Below the pieces are notes generated by a model that saw only the letters and a list, made by a program, of their open reading frames with translations, did no database searches and was not told the DNA's origin. A stretch of 64,000 bases of DNA, taken from the NCBI GenBank assembly GCA_963714455.1, contig CAVQON010000011.1:62001-126000 (forward strand), given 5' to 3'. The stretch comes from CAVQGZ01 sp963714455. Lineage in GTDB: Bacteria; Actinomycetota; Actinomycetes; Jiangellales; Jiangellaceae. This document shows, piece by piece, positions 1-8,192 of this stretch; within the stretch, counting starts at the first letter, position 1; every line of letters begins with the position of its first letter. The position numbers and the translations under genes were made by a program.

Positions 1-198
1 GCCCAAGAGATCGGCCCGATCGCCAAGCCGCGCCAGATCATGGTCGTCGCCGAGCTGCCGAAGACGCGTTCCGGCAAGATCATGCGGCGTCTGCTGCGTG
101 ACGTCGCCGAGAACCGCGAGGTCGGCGACGTCACCACGCTGGCCGACTCGACGGTGATGGACATGATCAAGACGGGGCTGTCCACCGGCGACGACTGA
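1..198 (+). CDS. acsA: Acetyl-CoA synthetase, C-terminal fragment
   Basis: Only the last 65 codons lie in the window; the gene begins to the left. The reading frame contains LPKTRSGKIMRRLLRD, the conserved A10 motif of AMP-forming acyl-CoA synthetases. Its lysine completes the adenylation reaction and is a known acetylation site in the family. The tail after it (VGDVTTLADSTVMDMI) is typical of acetyl-CoA synthetase rather than longer-chain ligases. The enzyme would make acetyl-CoA from acetate, ATP and CoA in the cytosol. It converges on glpD with a 6-base gap. The assignment to acetate rests on the short C-terminal tail only. Confidence 0.85.
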   Translation, partial: AQEIGPIAKPRQIMVVAELPKTRSGKIMRRLLRDVAENREVGDVTTLADSTVMDMIKTGLSTGDD

Positions 199-204
199 GC
201 CGGC

Positions 205-1920
205 TCAGTCGTCCAGGGCGCGCCCGACGGCCACCTTGCGGGTGTCGGGCGCGACGAGCCGGGCCGCGTCCGCGCTCAGGTCGGTCGCCTCGTCCTGCGA
301 CGCCCGCTCCGCCGCCACGCGGGCGAGGTAGACGTCCACCTCGGCCTGCACGCGCTCGGGCGCCCAGCCGAGCACGTCGGCGACGATCCCGGCGGCGGCC
401 GCGGCCGACTCCGTGCCGCGGTGCGGCGTCTCGATGGAGATGCGGGTGCGCCGGGCGAGCAGGTCGTCCAGGTGCAGGGCCCCCTCGTGGGTCGCGCCGT
501 AGCGGATCTCCGCGCCGATGTAGGTGTCGGCGCCGGGCACCGACTCCAGCAGCGTCGGCTCGTCGGCGCCGGGGGCCAGCACCTCGTCCATCAGCGACCC
601 GTACCGGTCGAGCAGGTGCCGGATGCGCCAGACGGGCAGCCCGTACTGCTCGGCGAGGCGATCCGCCTGGTTCATCAGTGCGGCGTACCCGTCCGCGCCC
701 ACGAGCGGCACGTGCTCGGTGACCGACGGGCCTGGGTGACGGCTCAGGTCGGGGACGGCCGCGTCGACGGCGTCCTTCGCCATCACCCGGTACGTCGTGT
801 ACTTGCCGCCGGCGATCGTGACCAGACCGGGTACGGGGTGGGCAACCGCGTGCTCGCGGGAGAGCTGGCTGGTCTCCTCCGACTCCCCGGAGAGCAAGGG
901 GCGCAGCCCGGCGAACACCCCGACGATGTCGTCGCGGGTCAGCTGGCGCACCAGCACCTGGTTGACCTCGCCGAGCAGGTAGTCGATGTCGGCGCGGCTG
1001 GCGGCGGGGTGGGCCCGGTCGAGGTTCCAGTCGGTGTCGGTGGTGCCGATCAGCCAGTGCTGGCCCCACGGGATGACGAAGAGCACCGACTTCTCGGTGC
1101 GCAGGATGATCCCGGACTCCGAGGCGATGCGGTCTTTCGGCACCACCAGGTGGATGCCCTTGGAGGCGCGGACGTTGAACTGGCCGCGGCTGCCCGACAG
1201 CCCCTCGACGTCGTCGGTCCAGACGCCGGTGCAGACGATCACCGAGTCGGCCCGCACCTCGCCGGTCTCGCCGGTCTCGACGTCGCGGATGGTCGCCCCG
1301 ACGACCCGCCCGCCGTCGCGCACCATGCCCACGACCTGGGTCGAGGTACGCACGGTGGCCCCGTAGCGGGCGGCCGTGCGCGCGACGGTGAGGGTGTGCC
1401 GGGCGTCGTCGGCCTGGGCGTCCCAGTACTGAAGAGCACCGACCAGGGCGTCGGAGCGCAGGCCGGGGCAGATCGACCGGGCGCCGCGCCTCGACAGGTG
1501 CCGGGTGCGGGGCAGCACGTTGGCGCCGCCCAGGTTGTCGTACAACGCGAGCCCGGCTCCCACGTAGGGCCGCTCCCACGCGAAGCCCTTGAGCGGGTAG
1601 AGGAACGGCACCGGCTTGACCAGGTGCGGGGCGAGCCGGGTGAGCGTCAGCTCCCGCTCGCGCAGTGCCTCGCGAACAAGGGAGAAGTCGAGCTTCTCCA
1701 GGTAGCGCACCCCGCCGTGGAACAGCTTGCTCGAGCGGGACGACGTCCCCGACGCCAGGTCACGGGCCTCCACCAGCCCGACAGCCAGGCCGCGCGTGGC
1801 CGCGTCGAGCGCGACCCCGGCCCCGGTGACCCCACCGCCCACCACCAGCACGTCGAGGTGCTCGGTGGTCAGCGTCTGCCATGCCTGCCCGTGCTCGGTC
1901 GGGCCCAGTCGTGCGTCCAT
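205..1920 (-). CDS. glpD: Aerobic glycerol-3-phosphate dehydrogenase
   Basis: This 571-residue protein oxidises sn-glycerol 3-phosphate to dihydroxyacetone phosphate with FAD and passes electrons to the quinone pool at the membrane. The N-terminus has the FAD dinucleotide-binding fold (LVVGGGVTGAG near residue 25), followed by the family block TSSRSSKLFHGGVRYLE around residue 58. The C-terminal third is the usual GlpD cap domain, and length is normal for the family. It lies 27 bases downstream of glpK on the same strand, so the two are probably one glycerol-use operon. No glpF is adjacent, although it commonly accompanies these genes. The start is an ATG. Confidence 0.95.
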   Translation of the reverse strand: MDARLGPTEHGQAWQTLTTEHLDVLVVGGGVTGAGVALDAATRGLAVGLVEARDLASGTSSRSSKLFHGGVRYLEKLDFSLVREALRERELTLTRLAPHLVKPVPFLYPLKGFAWERPYVGAGLALYDNLGGANVLPRTRHLSRRGARSICPGLRSDALVGALQYWDAQADDARHTLTVARTAARYGATVRTSTQVVGMVRDGGRVVGATIRDVETGETGEVRADSVIVCTGVWTDDVEGLSGSRGQFNVRASKGIHLVVPKDRIASESGIILRTEKSVLFVIPWGQHWLIGTTDTDWNLDRAHPAASRADIDYLLGEVNQVLVRQLTRDDIVGVFAGLRPLLSGESEETSQLSREHAVAHPVPGLVTIAGGKYTTYRVMAKDAVDAAVPDLSRHPGPSVTEHVPLVGADGYAALMNQADRLAEQYGLPVWRIRHLLDRYGSLMDEVLAPGADEPTLLESVPGADTYIGAEIRYGATHEGALHLDDLLARRTRISIETPHRGTESAAAAAGIVADVLGWAPERVQAEVDVYLARVAAERASQDEATDLSADAARLVAPDTRKVAVGRALDD

Positions 1921-1947
1921 GTGCCTCTCGTCCTCGTACTCATGCCG

Positions 1948-3492
1948 CTAGTCGCGCGCGGCGTCGGCTTCGTCCTCGTCCACCCAGTCAAGCGTGCGGG
2001 CGACGGCCTTGCGCCAGCGGCGCAGCTCTCGGTCGCGCCACACGTCGTCGCGCTGCGGCGACCAGCGCCGGTCCTCGGCCCAGTTCGCGACGATCTCATC
2101 CGTCGACGACCAGTACCCCACGGCCAGCCCGGCCGCGTAGGCCGCGCCGAGCGCTGTCGTCTCCGGCACCACCGGGCGCACCACGTCGACGCCGAGCAGG
2201 TCGGCCTGCGTCTGCATCAGCAGGTCGTTGGCCGTCATGCCACCGTCCACCCGTAGCTCGGCCAGGGTCACGCCCGAGTCGGCCGCCATCGCGTCGGCGA
2301 CCTCGCGGGTCTGCAGAGCCACCGCCTCCAACGACGCACGAGCGAGGTGCGCCTTGGTCGCGTAGCGGGTCAGCCCGGCGATGACTCCCCGGGCGTCGGA
2401 TCGCCAGTACGGCGCGAACAGCCCGGAGAAGGCCGGGACGACGTAGACGCCGCCGTTGTCGGGCACCGTCGTGGCCAAGGACTCGACCTGCCCGGCGCTG
2501 CTGATGATGCCCAGGTTGTCGCGCAGCCACTGCACGAGCGAGCCGGTGACGGCGATCGAGCCCTCCAGCGCGTAGACGGCCGGGGCCTGTCCTATCTGGT
2601 AGGCGACGGTGGTGACCAGGCCGTGCTCGCTGGCGACCGGTTCGGTGCCGGTGTTCAGCAGCATGAAGCTGCCGGTGCCGTAGGTGTTCTTGGCCGCACC
2701 GACGTCGAAGCAGGCCTGGCCGAAGGTCGCGGCCTGCTGGTCGCCCAGGATCCCGCTGTAGGGCACCCCGGCCAGCAGCCCCGACCGTCGCCCGTGGCCG
2801 TAGACCTCCGAGGACGATCGGATCTGCGGCAGCATCGACACCGGGATGCCCATGTCGGCGCAGATCTCGGCGTCCCAGTCGAGCGTGCGCAGGTTCATGA
2901 GCATCGTGCGCGAGGCGTTGGTGACGTCGGTGACGTGCAGACCGCCGTCCACACCGCCGGTCGCGTTCCACAGCACCCAGCTGTCGATCGTGCCGAACGC
3001 CAGGTCGCCGGCGTCCGCCTTCGCCCGGGCACCGGGCACGTTCTCGAGGATCCAGGCGACCTTGGGCCCGGCGAAGTAGGTCGCCAGCGGCAGCCCGGTG
3101 CGCTCGGCGTAGCGCCGCACCCCGCCGTCGGCGGCGAGACTGTCGCAGATGGCCTGGGTGCGGGTGTCTTGCCAGACGATGGCCGGGGCCACCGGCCGGC
3201 CGGTCGCACGCTCCCAGACGACGGTGGTCTCGCGTTGGTTGGTCAGGCCGGCGGCGGCGATGTCGGCGGCAGTGACGTCGGCGCGGGCCTGCACCGCCGC
3301 GGCGACCTCGCGCACCGACTCCCAGATCTCGAGGGGGTCGTGCTCGACCCACCCCGGTCGAGGGAAGTGCTGGGCGAACTCCTGCTGCGCCGACGCCACG
3401 GGCAAGCCGTCGCGGCCGAACAGGATCGCCCGCGTGCTCGTCGTTCCCTGGTCGATCGCCAGCACGAAGCCGTCGGCCCGATCGTGTGTCAT
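1948..3492 (-). CDS. glpK: Glycerol kinase
   Basis: This protein of about 514 residues phosphorylates glycerol with ATP, the committing step of glycerol catabolism. The N-terminal FGGY-kinase signature AIDQGTTSTRAILF is present. The later blocks GILGDQQAATFGQ and VDGGMTANDLLMQ are typical of GlpK. I chose the ATG at 3492 because an AGGAG sits four to five bases upstream on the minus strand and the protein then begins directly before the kinase fold. A GTG 18 bases upstream is possible. It is first in the glpK-glpD pair and divergent from the CBS-domain gene, so the short region 3493-3577 should hold its promoter. Confidence 0.95.
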   Translation of the reverse strand: MTHDRADGFVLAIDQGTTSTRAILFGRDGLPVASAQQEFAQHFPRPGWVEHDPLEIWESVREVAAAVQARADVTAADIAAAGLTNQRETTVVWERATGRPVAPAIVWQDTRTQAICDSLAADGGVRRYAERTGLPLATYFAGPKVAWILENVPGARAKADAGDLAFGTIDSWVLWNATGGVDGGLHVTDVTNASRTMLMNLRTLDWDAEICADMGIPVSMLPQIRSSSEVYGHGRRSGLLAGVPYSGILGDQQAATFGQACFDVGAAKNTYGTGSFMLLNTGTEPVASEHGLVTTVAYQIGQAPAVYALEGSIAVTGSLVQWLRDNLGIISSAGQVESLATTVPDNGGVYVVPAFSGLFAPYWRSDARGVIAGLTRYATKAHLARASLEAVALQTREVADAMAADSGVTLAELRVDGGMTANDLLMQTQADLLGVDVVRPVVPETTALGAAYAAGLAVGYWSSTDEIVANWAEDRRWSPQRDDVWRDRELRRWRKAVARTLDWVDEDEADAARD

Positions 3493-3577
3493 CCCGCTCC
3501 TCGCCTCCACGTGGCCGCTCGGCGCACGTCGTCATCGACCTTGGCCGACATCAGGGTTGCATGCCACCGCCTGCCCC

Positions 3578-3583
3578 TAGTGT
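3578..3583 (+). promoter_or_regulatory. -10 element of leaderless CBS-gene promoter
   Basis: TAGTGT lies 7 bases upstream of the GTG at 3591. At that spacing transcription would begin at or next to the start codon, so the mRNA would be leaderless. No ribosome binding site is visible. Confidence 0.45.
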
Positions 3584-3590
3584 GCCCGGT

Positions 3591-4040
3591 GTGCACGCCC
3601 GTGATCATCTCGACTCCGGTCCCGTCGTCAGCAAGGATGCCGACGCACTACAGGTCGTCACGGATCTCGTCGACCACCACTGGGACGGGCTCGTGGTCGT
3701 CGACGAGGCGCTCGCCCCCCTGGCCACCGTCTCGCTGGCCCAGGTGCTCAGGCTGGCGCTGCCCGACTACATCGAGGACGACGTGTCGCTGGCCTCCGTG
3801 TACGCCGAGCGCGACGCCGACACGTTCGCCGAGACCCTCCGCGGGCGCACCGTCGGTGAGGTGATGCCCCGGCAGCGCCGGCGTCAGCCGCCCATCACGG
3901 TCAGCCCAGACGACACCTTGCTGGAGGTCGCCGCCGTCATGGCGGTGCACTTCACCGCGATCGTGGCCGTCGTCGACGGCGGCCGAACGATCGGGGCCCT
4001 GAGCGCGCATGCGGTGATGACGGCGACGCTGCCACGATGA
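3591..4040 (+). CDS. CBS-domain protein
   Basis: This protein of about 149 residues has two CBS half-motifs. The first includes WDGLVVVDEALAPLATV and the second, near the C-terminus, includes LLEVAAVMAVHFTAIVAVVD. CBS pairs usually bind adenine nucleotides and regulate transporters or enzymes. The linker contains GEVMP, a common CBS boundary. Its stop overlaps the start of the downstream ion transporter by four bases (ATGA), so the two are translationally coupled and the CBS protein may gate the transporter. That role is inferred from context. I chose GTG 3591 because a -10-like hexamer lies 7 bases upstream; an ATG at 3561 is the alternative. Confidence 0.75.
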   Translation: MHARDHLDSGPVVSKDADALQVVTDLVDHHWDGLVVVDEALAPLATVSLAQVLRLALPDYIEDDVSLASVYAERDADTFAETLRGRTVGEVMPRQRRRQPPITVSPDDTLLEVAAVMAVHFTAIVAVVDGGRTIGALSAHAVMTATLPR

Positions 4041-5332
4041 TCGACGTCCAGCTGATCCTCACGATCGCCATCTTCGTCGGTGCCTATGTCCTGATCGCCA
4101 CCGAGCGCGTCCACCGGGTCGCCGCCGCGCTCGGCGGCGCTGCGCTGATGGCGGTGGTCGGGGCGACGGACGCCGAGACGGCCTTCTTCCACGAGGAGAC
4201 CGCGGTCGACTGGAACGTCATCTTCCTGCTGCTGGGCATGATGATCATCGTCTCGGTGATCAAGCAGACCGGGTTGTTCGAGTTCCTCGCGATCTACGCG
4301 GCCAAGACGGCCAAGGGGCGGCCGTACCGCATCCTCGTCCTGCTGTGCGTGCTCACCGCCGTCGCCTCGGCTCTGCTCGACAACGTGACAACCGTGCTGC
4401 TCATGGCACCGGTGACGCTGCTGGTGTGCACGACGATCGGCGTCCGCCCGGAGCCCTTTCTGATCGCCGAGGTGCTCGCCAGCAACATCGGCGGGGCAGC
4501 CACGCTGGTCGGCGACCCGCCCAACATCATCATCGGCAGCCGGGCCGGGCTCACCTTCGCCGACTTCGTCGTCAACATGGGGCCGATCGTGGTGCTGCTG
4601 CTGATCGTCTTCGTGTTCATGGCGAGGGTGCTGTTCCGCAAGGCGTTCGTCTACCACCCCGAACGGGTGGAGACCCTCATGTCGCTGGACGAGCGCAAGG
4701 CGATCCGCAACCCGGTGCTGCTGCGGCGGTCGCTCGTCGTCCTGGGGCTGACCGTCGTCGGCTTCCTCGTGCACGGCGAGATCGGCACCGAGCCGAGCAT
4801 CGTCGCCCTGCTCGGTGCCGGAGCCATGGTGGTCGTGAGCCGGATGTCGTCGGAGGAGTACCTCGAAGAGGTCGAGTGGCCGACCCTGGTGTTCTTCGCC
4901 GGCCTGTTCATCATGGTGGGCGGTCTGGTCAACGTCGGGGTGATCGAGTCGATCGGCGAGTGGCTCATCGAGGCCGTCGGCGACGACTACCTCGCCGCCA
5001 TGACGACGCTGCTCTTCGGCTCGGCCGTGCTGTCGGCGATCGTCGACAACATCCCGTTCGTGGCCACCATGTCTCCGCTGGTCGCCGACCTCGTCGCCGC
5101 CGGCGGCGACAGCGTCCAGGCCAACTCGCTGTGGTGGGCCCTGGCGCTCGGCGCTGACCTGGGCGGCAACGCGACAGCGGTCGGGGCCAGCGCCAACGTC
5201 GTTGTCATCGGCATCGCCGCGCGCAACGGCTACCCGATCTCTTTCTGGTACTTCACCAAGTACGGCCTGATCGTGGCGGCGGTCACCGTCACCCTCTGCT
5301 GGCCGTACCTCTACCTGCGCTACTTCGCCTGA
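4037..5332 (+). CDS. ArsB/NhaD-type ion transporter
   Basis: This 431-residue integral membrane protein has about 11-12 hydrophobic segments and the two-repeat architecture of the ArsB/NhaD (ion transporter) superfamily. Repeat signatures are LLDNVTTVLLMAPVTLL with AATLVGDPPNIIIGS in the first half, and IVDNIPFVATMSPLV with GNATAVGASANVVV in the second half. These Asn/Gly-rich re-entrant segments form the ion path in the family. The substrate (Na+/H+, anion or metalloid) cannot be fixed from sequence; no arsenic genes are nearby, which argues against arsenite. It is coupled to the CBS-domain gene and followed by nhaA, suggesting a role in cation or pH homeostasis. Confidence 0.85.
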   Translation: MIDVQLILTIAIFVGAYVLIATERVHRVAAALGGAALMAVVGATDAETAFFHEETAVDWNVIFLLLGMMIIVSVIKQTGLFEFLAIYAAKTAKGRPYRILVLLCVLTAVASALLDNVTTVLLMAPVTLLVCTTIGVRPEPFLIAEVLASNIGGAATLVGDPPNIIIGSRAGLTFADFVVNMGPIVVLLLIVFVFMARVLFRKAFVYHPERVETLMSLDERKAIRNPVLLRRSLVVLGLTVVGFLVHGEIGTEPSIVALLGAGAMVVVSRMSSEEYLEEVEWPTLVFFAGLFIMVGGLVNVGVIESIGEWLIEAVGDDYLAAMTTLLFGSAVLSAIVDNIPFVATMSPLVADLVAAGGDSVQANSLWWALALGADLGGNATAVGASANVVVIGIAARNGYPISFWYFTKYGLIVAAVTVTLCWPYLYLRYFA

Positions 5333-5339
5333 CCCGGTA

Positions 5340-5372
5340 ACGCAGCCGGTCGCCCATGATCGGTGGCTGCGT
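5340..5372 (+). terminator. Hairpin between transporter and nhaA
   Basis: ACGCAGCC at 5340-5347 pairs perfectly with GGCTGCGT at 5365-5372 across a 17-base loop that itself contains further complementary bases. It follows the transporter stop by 7 bases. There is no T-tract, as is usual in high-GC actinobacteria. Confidence 0.5.
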
Positions 5373-5394
5373 CGCGGCGGGGCACCCGCGCCGA

Positions 5395-5400
5395 TAACCT
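5395..5400 (+). promoter_or_regulatory. -10 element of leaderless nhaA promoter
   Basis: TAACCT is followed by exactly 6 bases and then the nhaA ATG at 5407. There is no Shine-Dalgarno sequence, which fits a leaderless transcript. Confidence 0.6.
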
Positions 5401-5406
5401 GAACCG

Positions 5407-6705
5407 ATGAGCACACCTGAGCCCCCGCAGTCGGGCCCGCCCGCTCAGGAGACGTTCCACCGTCTTCCCGACCGCGAGCGCCGGGCCGTGCTGGACATCT
5501 TTCGCCAGGAGACGACCGGCGGGTTCTTGCTGCTCGGCGGCGCGGCCATCGCGCTGCTGTGGGCCAACCTCGCCCCGGAGAGCTACGACTCCGTCACCGG
5601 CTTCACCTTCGGCCCGGCCGCACTCAACCTCGACCTCTCGGTCGCCACCTGGGCCAAGGACGGGTTGCTCGCCGTCTTCTTCCTGGTGGTCGGGCTCGAG
5701 CTCAAACGTGAGTTCGTCACCGGCGAGCTGCGCAACCCCGCCGAGGCGATCGTCCCCATGGTTGCCGCCGTGCTCGGCATGGCCGTCCCGGCACTGTTCT
5801 ACGTGCTGGTCAACGACCTGATGGCGGGCGGTGACCTGCGCGGCTGGGCGATCCCCGCGGCGACCGACATCGCGTTCGCACTCGCCGTCCTCGCCGTGAT
5901 CGGCTCGGCCCTGCCCACGGCCCTGCGCGCGTTCTTGCTCACGCTGGCCGTGGTCGACGACCTGCTGGCCATCCTCATCATCGCCGTCGCGTTCACCGCC
6001 TCGCTGGACTTCTTGGCCCTGGTGGTCTCGTTCTCCCTCATCGGCGTCTACTGGCTGCTGCAGCGCCAGCGGATCGGCAACATGTGGCTCTACGTCCCGA
6101 TCTGGCTGCTCGCCTGGGGCTTCATGCACGAGAGCGGGGTGCACGCCACCATCGCCGCGGTCGCCATCGGCCTGGCGACCCGGGCCTCGGTCGACCCCGA
6201 CGAGCACGAGTCGCCGGCGGAGTCGTTCGAGCACAAGATCAGGCCCTGGTCGGCGGCAGTGGCGGTGCCGCTGTTCGCGCTGTTCGCCGCCGGCGTGACG
6301 ATCAACGGCGAGACGCTGACCGCAGTCTTCACCGAGCCCGTCGGCCTCGGCATCGTGGCCGGACTGGTCGCCGGCAAGACCGTCGGCATCACGCTGGGCA
6401 CCTACCTGGCCGTGCGCTACACCCGTGCGACCCTCGCCCAGGGCTTGACCTGGTCGGACGTGACCGCCGTCAGCTTCTTGGCGGGCATCGGCTTCACCGT
6501 GTCGCTGCTGATCGCGAGCCTCGCCTTCGAGGGTGACGACGCCACCACCGAGCTGGCCAAGACGGCGATCCTGGTGGCATCGGTGCTTGCGGCCGTGATC
6601 GCGTCCGGCTTCTTGAGCCGACGCAACGCGCACTACAAGAGGCTGCGCGCCCTGAACAAGGGCCTGATCCCCGACGACGTGCTCAACGACCCCCGTAAGC
6701 CGTGA
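5407..6705 (+). CDS. nhaA: Na+/H+ antiporter NhaA
   Basis: This 432-residue protein with about 11-12 membrane segments exchanges cytoplasmic Na+ for external H+. The two adjacent aspartates that bind the transported ions are present in LTLAVVDDLLAIL, and the upstream family motif AATDIAFALAVLA carries a further conserved Asp. The N-terminus (RQETTGGFLLLGGAAIALLWAN) and the C-terminal FLAGIGFTVSLLIASLAF are typical NhaA blocks. Length is slightly above the roughly 390 residues of the E. coli protein because of a soluble N-terminal stretch. It probably has its own leaderless promoter and sits behind a hairpin that separates it from the previous transporter. Confidence 0.95.
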   Translation: MSTPEPPQSGPPAQETFHRLPDRERRAVLDIFRQETTGGFLLLGGAAIALLWANLAPESYDSVTGFTFGPAALNLDLSVATWAKDGLLAVFFLVVGLELKREFVTGELRNPAEAIVPMVAAVLGMAVPALFYVLVNDLMAGGDLRGWAIPAATDIAFALAVLAVIGSALPTALRAFLLTLAVVDDLLAILIIAVAFTASLDFLALVVSFSLIGVYWLLQRQRIGNMWLYVPIWLLAWGFMHESGVHATIAAVAIGLATRASVDPDEHESPAESFEHKIRPWSAAVAVPLFALFAAGVTINGETLTAVFTEPVGLGIVAGLVAGKTVGITLGTYLAVRYTRATLAQGLTWSDVTAVSFLAGIGFTVSLLIASLAFEGDDATTELAKTAILVASVLAAVIASGFLSRRNAHYKRLRALNKGLIPDDVLNDPRKP

Positions 6706-6727
6706 CCGGGCGCGGGACCACCACGGC

Positions 6728-6733
6728 TAGGCT
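6728..6733 (+). promoter_or_regulatory. -10 element for holin-X gene
   Basis: TAGGCT lies 30 bases before the ATG at 6764. A start of transcription near 6740 would leave a short leader containing the GAGGAG ribosome binding site at about 6750. Confidence 0.4.
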
Positions 6734-6763
6734 CGCGGAGTCTTGCCGACGAGGAGAGCTCTC

Positions 6764-7204
6764 ATGACTGATGTGACGACCAAGCCGACCGCTGCCGCCG
6801 CCGTCCCCGAGGTACGGCCCAGCGTGGTCGAGCTCGTCCGCAGCGCCGCCACCGACGGCGCGGCCATCGTGCGCGGCGAGATCGAGCTCGCCAAGGCCGA
6901 GGCCAAGCAGAGCGCGCAGCGCGCCGGCAAGGGTGCCGGCATGTTCGGCGCCGCCGGGTTCCTCGCGTTCACCGCGTGGTTCCTGCTCACGTTCGCCGCC
7001 GCCTACGGCCTCGTCGCCGCCGGCCTGCCGGTGTGGGCGGGCATGCTCATCGTCGCCGTCGTCTACCTGCTCATCGCCGCCATCCTGGGCCTGCTGGGCA
7101 AGCGCGAGTTCGACCGCGTCAAGGGGCTGGAGCGCACCCAGGCGAACGTGAAGCAGACGATCGACGAGGCGAAGGCTGCCATCACCCCCTCGTCAGCGGG
7201 GTAG
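6764..7204 (+). CDS. Holin-X family (phage holin-like) membrane protein
   Basis: This 146-residue protein matches the actinobacterial holin-X pattern. It has a short polar N-terminus, an amphipathic region SLVELVRSAATDGAAIVRGEIELAKAE-like in character (residues about 22-50), two strongly hydrophobic membrane segments (about residues 63-85 and 90-112), then a charged coiled tail. Despite the family name, such chromosomal genes are not known to lyse cells and no phage genes surround it, so function is unknown. I chose the ATG at 6764 because GAGGAG sits about 9 bases upstream. An earlier in-frame start at 6743 would add seven residues upstream of that ribosome binding site and is unlikely. Confidence 0.75.
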   Translation: MTDVTTKPTAAAAVPEVRPSVVELVRSAATDGAAIVRGEIELAKAEAKQSAQRAGKGAGMFGAAGFLAFTAWFLLTFAAAYGLVAAGLPVWAGMLIVAVVYLLIAAILGLLGKREFDRVKGLERTQANVKQTIDEAKAAITPSSAG

Positions 7205-7213
7205 CCGACACCC

Positions 7214-8152
7214 GTGGCGCGGCCTGTATCCGCCCCGCCCTCACTGCGGGACGTCATCGATGTGCCCGGACCGTGGACGCACACCCAGGTCGCGGCCAAC
7301 GGAGCCCAGTTTCACGTCGCCGAGATGGGCGCCGGTCCGCTGGTGCTGCTGCTGCACGGTTTCCCGGAGTTCTGGTGGACGTGGCGGCACCAGATCCCCC
7401 ACCTCGCCGGTGCCGGCTACCGGGTCGCGGCGATGGACCTGCGCGGCTACGGCGGCAGCGACAAGACCCCCCGCGGCTACGACCCGTACACCGTCTCAGC
7501 CGACATCACCGGCGTCGTCCGGGCCCTGGGACGACGTTCCGCGATCATCGTCGGCCACGGCTGGGGCGCGTTCTTCGCCTGGACGGCAGCCGTGCTTCGC
7601 CCCGGGCACGTGGACGCGATCGGCGTGCTCGGGATGGCGCACCCGCTTCAGATGCGCCGCGCGATGCGCTCGCGCGAGCAGCGGGCGGCGGCCAAGCACG
7701 CGTTGAGCCTGCAGGCGCCGTGGCGTCCGGAGCGCGAGCTGATCGCCGACGACGGGGCCGAGATCGACCGCATCCTTCGCGCATGGGCAGCACCGGGCAG
7801 TGGCTTCCCTGACGACGAGGCATCGCGCCGCTACCGGGCCGCGCTGGCGATCTGGCCCGCCCCGCACTGCTCGCTGGAGTACCACCGATGGGCGTTCCGC
7901 TCGCTGCTGCGCCCGGACGGTGCCCGCTTCGCCGCCACGATGGCCGAGCCGGTGCGCGTCCCCGTTCTCCAGGTGCATGGGAGCCTCGACCCGGCGGTGC
8001 TGCCGAGCACCGCGCGCGCGTCCCGCCGGCACGTGGCCTCCTCCTACGAGTGGGTCGAGCTGGCGGGGGTGGGCCACTTCCCCCAGGAGGAGGCCCCCGA
8101 CCTGGTCAACGACCACCTGCAGCGGTGGATGGACGCTCTGCGCGGCCAGTAG
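7214..8152 (+). CDS. Alpha/beta hydrolase, nucleophile position replaced by Gly
   Basis: This 312-residue protein has the alpha/beta hydrolase fold of the epoxide hydrolase and haloalkane dehalogenase group. LLLHGFPEFWWTWRHQ near residue 46 holds the oxyanion HGxP motif, and a cap region follows. The nucleophile elbow reads VGHGWGA, so residue 116 is Gly where catalytic members have Asp (or Ser). The C-terminal acid (HGSLDPAVLP) and histidine (GVGHFPQEEAP) are retained. It may be a non-hydrolytic relative or use another chemistry; the base call is clear in the sequence. The start is GTG nine bases after the holin-X stop, so the two are likely cotranscribed. It converges on marP. Confidence 0.8.
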   Translation: MARPVSAPPSLRDVIDVPGPWTHTQVAANGAQFHVAEMGAGPLVLLLHGFPEFWWTWRHQIPHLAGAGYRVAAMDLRGYGGSDKTPRGYDPYTVSADITGVVRALGRRSAIIVGHGWGAFFAWTAAVLRPGHVDAIGVLGMAHPLQMRRAMRSREQRAAAKHALSLQAPWRPERELIADDGAEIDRILRAWAAPGSGFPDDEASRRYRAALAIWPAPHCSLEYHRWAFRSLLRPDGARFAATMAEPVRVPVLQVHGSLDPAVLPSTARASRRHVASSYEWVELAGVGHFPQEEAPDLVNDHLQRWMDALRGQ

Positions 8153-8192
8153 CCCGCCGAGGCACTGGGCCGCCAGCCGTCACGCCCGCTGG

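Noticed and set aside
167..2256. Long open frames antiparallel to glpD and glpK (for example a 611-codon plus-strand frame at 421-2256)
   Set aside because: They are Arg/Pro/Ala/His-rich, lack any domain and mirror the real genes; typical high-GC shadow frames.
6764..7204. Prophage remnant because of a holin-family gene
   Set aside because: No endolysin, integrase, capsid or tail genes are nearby; holin-X proteins are common chromosomal proteins in actinobacteria.
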